The notes beneath the pieces are model-generated. The model made no database searches. It was not told the DNA's origin and was given only the letters and a program-made list of their open reading frames with translations. The position numbers and the translations under genes were made by a program. DNA of 64,000 nt from CAVQCX01 sp963775335 (GTDB lineage Bacteria; Pseudomonadota; Gammaproteobacteria; Chromatiales; Chromatiaceae), in contig CAVZIJ010000003.1 in NCBI GenBank assembly GCA_963775335.1, forward strand, positions 1,860,001 through 1,924,000, given 5' to 3'. Shown one piece after another: positions 58,030 through 64,000 of this stretch. Each line of letters opens with the position of its first letter. The first letter of the stretch is position 1.

Positions 58030-58467
58030 TTAGTCGATGGCCTTCAACTCTATCTGGGCTCCGTCCGGGAGCCCTTCGATCTGCTTGCCGATACGCCCGG
58101 AGAACTGGATTTGTTCGATTTGCTGAATAGTCCGAATATTCGTTAAGGCATACTCGCCGCCTAGTACGCCTGGAACTGACAGATGATACTTGCAACCAAG
58201 CGCCAATGGGCCAAGTGCTTCTCTCGCCACTTCCGTTAGGTCCGCCATATACCAGTCAGCCAAGAACTCTTCGTTGCGAGCCAGTGCACTAAGCTCCTCT
58301 CGATTCCGGGCTACCATTTTGCAATAAACATCTTCGGGGCACAGGCGCCAGTATCGGCCTCGGACATCCCGGATCATGAGATTGCCAAAGTCGTTTTCTC
58401 CAACGACCTCTTCTGGCTCGATCCCGACCCACCCCCAGAATTCTGTGATCGCCTCGATGATATTCAT
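58030..58467 (-). CDS. Tdi1-like (DUF1851) immunity protein
   Basis: A 145-aa protein with the DUF1851/Tdi1 layout: DFGNLMIRDVRGRYWRLCPE, EELSALARNEEFLADWYMAD and a C-terminal VPGVLGGEYALTNIRTIQQI with SGRIGKQIEGLPDGAQIELK. Tdi1 proteins neutralise type VI secretion DNase effectors. The start overlaps nothing but lies three bases after the stop of an upstream toxin-like remnant (58471-58686), which is the expected effector-immunity order. Confidence 0.82.
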   Translation of the reverse strand: MNIIEAITEFWGWVGIEPEEVVGENDFGNLMIRDVRGRYWRLCPEDVYCKMVARNREELSALARNEEFLADWYMADLTEVAREALGPLALGCKYHLSVPGVLGGEYALTNIRTIQQIEQIQFSGRIGKQIEGLPDGAQIELKAID

Positions 58468-58470
58468 GTG

Positions 58471-58686
58471 CTACTGCGGTGTCAAAATCTGGACATGCCA
58501 ATCAATATCATTGCATATTTGTACCTCGTTGACCTTGTATGGATTTCTAGGCCCTCGAAATTTGCCGGAAATCATACGCAACGCGGCTCCTTTCATGGCA
58601 ACCGGGAAGCGCGCCGCGTGAATGGTCTCACGGTTCCATGTCTTGCTCTGGACAAATAGAGCACATAGGCGTATGGCGCGGCTCTT
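58471..58686 (-). pseudogene. C-terminal remnant of a possible polymorphic toxin
   Basis: A coding-quality frame of 71 codons, opened by a TAG at 58687-58689, reads (in part) WNRETIHAARFPVAMKGAAL and PRNPYKVNEVQICNDIDWHV and ends ILTPQ-stop three bases before the immunity ATG. It has no start of its own. Its tight link to the Tdi1-like gene and the adjacent IS transposase suggest that the front of an effector gene was replaced by the insertion. The toxin class is not recognised. Confidence 0.6.
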
Positions 58687-58739
58687 CTAGAACGGCGCCA
58701 CGCATTGGAGAATCAATAACTGAAGTTTCTTGTTTTTCC

Positions 58740-60072
58740 TCACGCGACGAGGCGCATGATAGTTGAGATCAAAGGATTTCGATCCGGTTTGCGCGAATTC
58801 TGGCAATTGATACCAAAACCCTCGTTGGCCAGGTGTTTGGCGAGGGACCTTCGTGCGTCCCCGAAGGCAAACTCGGTGGTCTTTTGCGAAGCGTAGCGCC
58901 GCGCCGGGGCTTGAGGCAAGTGCTCGGCGTAGATCCAGGTGATGGTGGTGGCTGCCATGCAGAAATGCAGGTGATTGGTAACCGACTCGGGTTTGCGCGT
59001 CTGAGTCTCGGTGCTGCCGATCTCTTGTTTGATCTCGCGGAACCCCGCTTCGATTTTCCACCGCGCCGAGTAGTATTCGATGATCTGCTCGACGCTGAGA
59101 TCAAGGTCCGTGGTCAGCAGCGCAACCCATTGGCTCTTGCGGTAGACCCAGACGACACGCACACGGCAGCGCAAGGTCTTGAGCATCACGATACGCTGGG
59201 CGGCCACGACCTCGCGCAGGTCCCCGTACACATGCAGCGTATAGGTGCTGGCATGCTTGCGCATCGCATCGGCCAACTGTGTCGCGTTACCGAGACGATT
59301 GCCATATTTCCTGGGTCTTCCGCCGCTACCCTTCTTCGCTGGTTCGGGGAGTGCGTAGAGAGCGGAGTTGACCCGCAACCGCGAGAGCAGATGGGCGCGC
59401 GTACCGAGCTGCTCTCGCAACGGCTTGAACAGTCCGTTGTTGCCGAACCAGCTGTCAGTGGCGATCAGCATCGGCGCGTTCTTGAAGACACTGCCAAGCT
59501 GTGCGATCAGCCGCACGGCCTGCTCGAACTTGCTGCGAAAGACCAGCGACTGGCGGCGCAGTTTCAGATCGGCGCCCTCCAAGCTCTTGCGGCGCAGATA
59601 AAAAGCGAAGGCCAGCGGCAAGCAGGCCCAGCGCCCGTGGATTTTCTTGAGCAGCCCCACGGTGAGGATGGTCTGCGCCCACGGATAGCGCGTCTGGTTG
59701 GTCTTGGCCGCATGATCGAAGGTACGCTGGCAGCCGAAGATGTGTTTGCCGGTCTTCGGGTTGATGGAATCATCAAGCGCCAGCAGCAGACGCCCATCGC
59801 TCAACGGGCTGGGGATACGCCGCCAGAGCAGATTCCACAGCCGCTCCCAGGGCAGCTTCACTGAAGCCATGAAGGTGTAGTAGCGCCACTCGGCGATACT
59901 CACACCGAACAGTGTCTCGATGGCCCGCAACAAGTTGGAGGTGCGCGAGGCGGTGATCGGCACGACGATCGCTTGCAATGTCAGGATGAGCCAGCGAAAG
60001 CGCTCCTCGACCCTTGTCGTTGGCCGGAAACAGGGCTTGGAAATCGTTGGCGAGAGTGCGTAAGATAGGCAT
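58740..60072 (-). mobile_element. IS4-type DDE transposase, single-base frameshift near the 5' end
   Basis: The transposase starts MPILRTLANDFQALF at 60072, but after FQALF the frame is lost; the -1/+1 neighbouring frame continues RPTTRVEERFRWLILTLQAI and runs intact to 58740. One extra base at about 60025 explains it. Catalytic elements: first Asp in LLLALDDSINPKTGK, second Asp in MLIATDSWFGNNG and the YxxRW...E signature in YYSARWKIEAGFREIKQE. The element's terminal repeats were not identified with confidence, so its exact ends are unknown. It may be inactive or carry a sequencing error. Confidence 0.85.
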
Positions 60073-60446
60073 CGAGTAGGGGCTCTTTTTGTTGGTAAAT
60101 CATTGGCTTGTGCAACCTTGATTATACCTCGAATCGAGCCCCTATTCACGTTTAAGCGACTGTTTTTTCTCGCAATTATGCGGCTGTCAGCGCGTTCTGC
60201 GGGCGGCTGATCATCTATAAGCATGCACTAATATGGCGACCATCCTGTAGTCAATAATATACTAACGTTCTGAAGATGAAGAAATCCCGACGCGCTACGT
60301 CACCGCGACTGTTTCACGCGCATTCCCGACGGTCGATAATTGCGACACTGAGAAAGTACAAAACTTCAGTCAATAAGTTACGGGCGCCTTGTCCGGCGCC
60401 TGTAAGCAGAAGAGGACTCAGACTCCAACGCGGAAGGCGCACATCA

Positions 60447-61147
60447 ATGATCACCCGAAATATACGCTGGCCGAACAACACCTTCTGCCAGAGAATCATG
60501 GCTTTCCTTGTGCTCCTGGCACCGACTGTCGCGAACGCCGCGGCGATCCTCCTGCATAAACCGGGGCTAACGGCGGGCACCTTCGCCACAGCCGGCCCTG
60601 AAACTCGAGCTACACTGCTGCAGCTACTGCACCCGGTTACCGTTACCACCCTTGGTCTCGAAATAGACCCCGACGGCCAAAGTGGGTTCGCATGGCGTAT
60701 CTACACCGCCGCGACCGACACCGGTTCCGGCGCGACACTTCTCGCTCCGGTTGTCCTTGGCGCCGCGCTTCTTGAGGACACAGGGATTCTTCTCGATGAT
60801 CTTGGGCTACAGGTGTACGACCACGCCGTAAACGTCACACTGGGCGCTGGTTATTACATCGTCGAGCTGTACATCAAGGACCCCGGAACGCTTATGCGTG
60901 CCTACCCCGGGGCGGGACAAGCGCTACCGTTCGTCACCACAGACGCAGTTTCCAGGTAATCAATGGCTTGTCGCACCCAAGTACGCCCGGGCTGGTCGTC
61001 GATAACAACATACTTCCCACGTTTTCGGTCACTACTCGCGAAACCATGCCTGAGCCTGCATCCGTGCTGCTGCTCGGTGGCGGCCTTCTCGCCTTGCTGC
61101 GCTCCCGAATGCGCCCCATGGTTCGGCGGTGGAACAGGTTTGATTGA
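60447..61147 (+). pseudogene. PEP-CTERM sorted surface protein, frameshifted near the 3' end
   Basis: An N-terminal signal (RIMAFLVLLAPTVANAAA) precedes a mature part with TLGLEIDPDGQSGFAWRIYT and YDHAVNVTLGAGYYIVELYI. The frame stops at 60959, but in the adjacent frame VINGLSHPSTPGLVVDNNIL continues to MPEPASVLLLGGGLLALLRS and RMRPMVRR, a perfect PEP-CTERM tail (PEP motif at 61049, hydrophobic helix, basic end). One base is missing near 60950. Such proteins are exported and processed by exosortase; no exosortase gene lies in this window. Confidence 0.7.
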
Positions 61148-61221
61148 AGCCGTGGAGGATAACCGTGCAGCCTCCCACGGCTTGGGTGGCAGGCTTGGCG
61201 GTCCCGCGCAACACGTGAGCC

Positions 61222-61269
61222 GAACAAAGGAACAAAGGAACAAAGGAACAAAGGAACAAAGGAACAAAG
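61222..61269. repeat. Tandem repeat, 6 x GAACAAAG
   Basis: Six perfect copies of the 8-mer GAACAAAG in intergenic DNA just behind the PEP-CTERM gene. Confidence 0.95.
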
Positions 61270-61292
61270 GGTCCAGGCTCGGATATTTCTTT

Positions 61293-61580
61293 TCAAATTC
61301 GCGGATCTCCCTGTTCCGCTTCGCGGGCAGAGCCCTCGACTGCCTCCCTTCCCGGCCTGCCCTGGCGCTTAGGCTTCCGGCGCTGACCCGTCATAGCCTC
61401 AAACTTCGCATAGAACCGAGAATTGGCTAGCGGCTGACTCTGACGCAGGGCCAGCCGGATGTCGCTGAGGGCTTCGTCATCCAACTCTGCCCGAAATAGA
61501 CTCCAATACGCGGCCTGCCGTCTCTCGCGGTCGGCCTCTATTAGTCGCAGGGCCGGGACACTTGCTCGGGGCAAGCCGTT
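61293..61580 (-). pseudogene. Remnant of a REP-associated tyrosine transposase (RAYT)
   Basis: The minus-strand frame encodes IEADRERRQAAYWSLFRAEL, DIRLALRQSQPLANSRFYAK and EAMTGQRRKPKRQGRPGR, the C-terminal part typical of Y1-type REP-associated transposases. The HUH catalytic region is absent and the upstream part is replaced by sequence antisense to the vapB relic. Inactive fragment. Confidence 0.7.
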
Positions 61581-61628
61581 GCCTATCCTCGGTAGGGCCA
61601 GTAGGATACACATCGGGAGGTGTATGCC

Positions 61629-61817
61629 ATGCGCACCAACATTGTGCTCGATACCGAATTGATCGCCTAGGCTATGCATCTCGCCGGCATCAGCACCCGC
61701 CGGGAGATGGTGGACCGCGCACTGCGCGAATACGTCAGTCGCCACCGGCAACGTGAGATCCCAGCGCGGAAAAGGGCTGTAATCGGACCGCGAACGTTAA
61801 TTGTCAACAGCCCCTAG
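61629..61817 (+). pseudogene. VapB-type antitoxin gene with in-frame amber codon
   Basis: MRTNIVLDTELIA, then TAG (61668-61670), then AMHLAGISTRREMVDRALRE and YVSRHRQREI. This is the VapB ribbon-helix-helix antitoxin pattern, with the stop replacing the usual Glu codon. GGGAGG precedes the ATG. The ATG at 61674 could restart a shorter product without the DNA-binding strand. No PIN-domain vapC follows; the end is a TAG near 61817. Confidence 0.75.
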
Positions 61818-61949
61818 GCATGCATACACCGCCGGAGTAGTCTTCATGAGTGACAGACCGGCGCTCGGCGCCCTCAGAATCCGATCACTCACATGAAGCC
61901 CAATCGAGACCAAAGACATCGGCCGCCCGGCCAACACGGTGGAAACGAC

Positions 61950-62828
61950 ATGAAGCACCGGCGAGGTCGGTGGTGGCTGGCCCTGTGCTGCGCACTCGGG
62001 CTGGTGTTTGCCGGCCCCGCCAGTGCCGGTCGGATCCTGGTGCTGGTGCACGGCTTCCTTGGGGACTCTGCTTCCTGGCAGCAGAGCGGAGTGCTTCCTG
62101 TGTTGGAGCAGGCTGGCTGGAAATTCGCCGGCAACTGGCAGTCGGCCCAGTCCGGGGTGCGGCTGAAGCCGGCCGGGCCACCCGCCGGGAAATTCGCGAT
62201 TTACACGGTCGACCTGCCTTCCACCGCCCCGCTGATGGAGCAGGCGCGCTTGCTCGGCGGGATGCTGGGTGCCATCGCGAAACTGCACCCAACGGACACT
62301 ATCGACCTGATCGGGCATTCGGCCGGCGGCGTGGTGGCCCGGCTCGCGCTGGTGAACTACGGCGCGGGCACGGTCACCCGCCTGATTACCATCGCCGCGC
62401 CAAATCTGGGTACCGAGCGCGCCGCGCAGGCACTGGATGCGACCGACGACAGCGGGCTGTTCGGCGGGATCAAGCGCTGGTTCGTAAAACGCAAGGTGGG
62501 AGACGACATGTATCGTACCATCCAGTCTTCGCGCTGGGTCCTCTCGGACCTCGCCCCGCCGGTGCCCGGCAACCTGCTGTACTGGCTCAACAATCGTCAG
62601 CACCCTGACATCGTTTACGTCGCAGTGGTCCGCGGCAGCGCGTTCGGGATCCCCGGTGACCAGGTAGTGCCGGCAGCCAGTCAGGACCTCCGCCGGGTGC
62701 CCGCGCTGAGTGGCCGGGCCAGCATCCGGGTTGTGGCCGGCGATCACCAACTCAGCCGCCAGGACGGGCTGCTGCTGTCGGAGCTGGTGTCACGACCCGC
62801 CAGCGCCACAGCGTCCGCGACACAGTGA
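61950..62828 (+). CDS. Secreted alpha/beta-hydrolase (lipase/esterase-like)
   Basis: A 292-aa protein. A signal peptide (GRWWLALCCALGLVFAGPASA) precedes the hydrolase core: LVLVHGFLGDSASWQQSGVL (oxyanion hole), LIGHSAGGVVARLALVNYG (nucleophile Ser), and a late His in VVAGDHQLSRQDG with an acid residue before it (FGIPGDQVVPA). It resembles triacylglycerol lipase-like periplasmic proteins. The preferred start is ATG 61950 with GGTGGAAAC upstream, rather than ATG 61893. Confidence 0.8.
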   Translation: MKHRRGRWWLALCCALGLVFAGPASAGRILVLVHGFLGDSASWQQSGVLPVLEQAGWKFAGNWQSAQSGVRLKPAGPPAGKFAIYTVDLPSTAPLMEQARLLGGMLGAIAKLHPTDTIDLIGHSAGGVVARLALVNYGAGTVTRLITIAAPNLGTERAAQALDATDDSGLFGGIKRWFVKRKVGDDMYRTIQSSRWVLSDLAPPVPGNLLYWLNNRQHPDIVYVAVVRGSAFGIPGDQVVPAASQDLRRVPALSGRASIRVVAGDHQLSRQDGLLLSELVSRPASATASATQ

Positions 62829-62974
62829 TGCGGCAGGCCGCTATCCTTCCACTATGTGCCCAAGCGAACAAACGTCCATTGGGAATATGTTCATGATTGA
62901 ACCGTGAATCCTTTCCACTTCATGGACCTCAAGCAGATGCGAATACGCTGTTTTGCCAAGAAAGGAAATCAATT

Positions 62975-63220
62975 ATGAACAAACTATTCCTCGTCTTGAG
63001 TTTAATGGCGATCGGTTTGAGCGGTTGTATTGGTTCCCCTTACAGGAATCATAACGATGGCTATTATGGGGGCAACCATGATCATCAGGATCATCGCCAA
63101 GGTGGTGATCAGCAGCGAGATCGTGGTGGTGATCAGCAGCAAGATCGTGGTGGCCAGCAAGACGGTCACGGCGGTGATCAGGGTGACCATGATGGCTATC
63201 ACCATGACGGGTATCATTGA
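62975..63220 (+). CDS. Small lipoprotein with Gly/Gln/Asp/Arg repeats
   Basis: An 81-aa protein. Lipobox LSGC (residues 15-18, MNKLFLVLSLMAIGLSGC) followed by a low-complexity, highly hydrophilic tail: His/Asn/Asp-rich (HNDGYYGGNHDHQDHRQ) then repeats of GGDQQ(Q)DRGG and a HDGYH end. AAAGGAAA before ATG 62975. Metal binding through the many His is possible. No family was recognised. Confidence 0.7.
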   Translation: MNKLFLVLSLMAIGLSGCIGSPYRNHNDGYYGGNHDHQDHRQGGDQQRDRGGDQQQDRGGQQDGHGGDQGDHDGYHHDGYH

Positions 63221-63383
63221 GCAGGCTGGTGAAACTGAATCTGCCAATGTCTACCCGTGACATGGTTTGAACGTCCGGCTGGTCAGACCCGGATACGGGA
63301 TGAATATCTCGGTGAGCGAGGGATAGGAATTCGCTTTCAGCCGCCGCAGGCGGAGAGAAAGAGATAGGGGAGTGTCGGAATCA

Positions 63384-63417
63384 AGTCCTGCAATCACGCA
63401 ATGCGTGATGCGGGACT
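63384..63417. repeat. REP-like palindrome
   Basis: AGTCCTGC-A-ATCACGCA-A-TGCGTGAT-GCGGGACT forms a 16-bp stem with one G-T pair and one bulged A, a one-base loop. This is a REP-like structure about 2 kb from the RAYT remnant. Confidence 0.65.
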
Positions 63418-63519
63418 CGACCATCCCCGTGGCTGCTTCACGCCCTACCCCTGTACGCTGATAAGGCGAGACGGCGGGCGATCTACCCAATACTCGGCAA
63501 GTTGCCAGGGGAGAATGCC

Positions 63520-63651
63520 ATGACGAAAGAACGCCAAGCCCGCCGGGAAGCCAAGAAGCAACCCGCCATGACCCTCAAAGAGAAGAGGAGTGCCAAAAGA
63601 TCGAAGGAGGGCGCCAAGAGCAGCTTTTTGGCAAGTGGCAAACCGGCCTGA
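63520..63651 (+). CDS. Small, highly basic protein (43 aa)
   Basis: MTKERQARREAKKQPAMTLK then EKRSAKRSKEGAKSSFLASG and a final KPA. Over one third of residues are Lys or Arg. An AGGGGAG ribosome site sits seven bases before ATG 63520. Similar short KEKR-rich proteins occur in many proteobacteria and are probably nucleic-acid-associated; function unknown. Confidence 0.65.
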   Translation: MTKERQARREAKKQPAMTLKEKRSAKRSKEGAKSSFLASGKPA

Positions 63652-63756
63652 TCGCGACCGACCTGCAAGCGCAGACCGGTCTTGAAGGTCCCCGGTCGCA
63701 GGGCGGTACCCCTGCCGAACCGGGCACATGCTAAGTAACTACACCGAGGAAACGAC

Positions 63757-64000
63757 ATGAACAATCGAAAAAGCCTGCGACGCACACTGGCCCTGATTCT
63801 GGGCGGCGCTATAACCTGCGCTGCCGGGGCCAGCTTCGCAATGGATATGGGCAATATGATGAACCCGTCCAAATGGATGGGCGGCAACAACGGGATGAAC
63901 CCGTCCAATTGGATGGGCGGCAACAACGACCGTGATTACGGCGGACGCGGTGGTTATGGTGGTCCCGGCTACGGCTATGGCGGCCCTGGCGGATATGGCG
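63757..64000 (+). CDS. Secreted Gly/Tyr-rich protein with MNPSKW repeats, cut by window end
   Basis: A signal peptide (RRTLALILGGAITCAAGASFA) precedes the tandem motif MNPSKWMGGNNG and MNPSNWMGGNND, then a Gly/Tyr repeat tail (GGRGGYGGPGYGYGGPGGYG) that runs off the window. Related in motif and composition to the protein at 57358. CGAGGA eight bases before ATG 63757. Sulfur-globule envelope proteins have this kind of composition; assignment is tentative. Confidence 0.72.
   Translation, partial: MNNRKSLRRTLALILGGAITCAAGASFAMDMGNMMNPSKWMGGNNGMNPSNWMGGNNDRDYGGRGGYGGPGYGYGGPGGYG

Noticed and set aside
58690..60200. Terminal inverted repeats of the IS4-type element
   Set aside because: Only short, weak similarity (ATAAYTG) between flanks could be found by eye; not enough to fix the ends or a target duplication.
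1..64000. CRISPR arrays, rRNA operons, prophage genes
   Set aside because: No regularly spaced direct repeats, rRNA signatures or phage structural genes were seen anywhere in the window.

Overview
The window is GC-rich DNA from a gammaproteobacterium, most likely a Chromatiales/Ectothiorhodospiraceae-type sulfur-metabolising anaerobe or facultative anaerobe. This rests on classic gammaproteobacterial gene orders (ybgC-tolQRAB-pal-cpoB-queE-queC, yebC-ruvCAB, aspS-nudB), an Anr/FNR-type nitrate respiration cluster, and two Gly/Tyr/Trp-rich secreted proteins that recall sulfur-globule envelope proteins. The taxonomic placement is inference; no 16S rRNA gene is present.

Layout. 1-4.1 kb: the 3' part of a secreted beta-propeller gene, an RRM-like protein, a toxin-antitoxin pair, an empty stretch and tRNA-Lys(UUU). 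4.3-14.4 kb (minus strand): queuosine genes queC and queE separated by a 170-bp MITE-like element, the Tol-Pal envelope operon, ybgC, ruvCAB and yebC. 14.5-28.9 kb: a hydrolase; a radical SAM / TauD-type dioxygenase / DUF971-MoaD fusion cluster; nudB, aspS, an FmdB zinc ribbon, an SDR, gshA, a PBP7-type endopeptidase, the Prc protease, a Nudix protein, YjbQ and MazG. 29.8-47.5 kb: anaerobic nitrogen and nucleotide metabolism: CBS + HPP (possible nitrite transport), SirB2, class III ribonucleotide reductase with its glycyl-radical domain on a separate small gene, the activase nrdG, a membrane-anchored protein of unknown function, a TPR protein, an octaheme HAO-like cytochrome, a Crp/Fnr regulator, moaA and napFDAGHB. 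47.9-51.4 kb: a three-gene succinate dehydrogenase/fumarate reductase. 51.6-54.8 kb: a lower-GC two-gene island pairing an endonuclease/exonuclease/phosphatase-fold protein and a phospholipase-D-fold protein, each behind a carbohydrate-binding-like N-terminal module. 55-64 kb: a patchy accessory region with an NMT1-like binding protein, bacteriohemerythrin, an orphan Tdi1-like immunity gene beside a toxin remnant and an IS4-type transposase, a PEP-CTERM protein, RAYT and vapB relics, a secreted hydrolase, a small lipoprotein and a second Gly-rich secreted protein cut by the window end.

How it fits together. Five perfect TTGAY-N4-RTCAA palindromes lie before the CBS/HPP pair, nrdD, the HAO-like gene / regulator divergon (two) and napF. 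This points to one FNR/DNR-type circuit that switches on nitrate reduction, molybdopterin synthesis, possible nitrite-to-ammonium chemistry and oxygen-independent dNTP synthesis. nrdD also has a pair of NrdR-like boxes exactly 31 bp apart.

Caution. Five reading frames (cpoB, nrdG, the HAO-like gene, the IS4 transposase and the PEP-CTERM gene) are broken by what looks like a single-base indel each, with the homologous continuation intact in the neighbouring frame. They may be real mutations or sequencing errors. Coordinates for these genes are given across the break.
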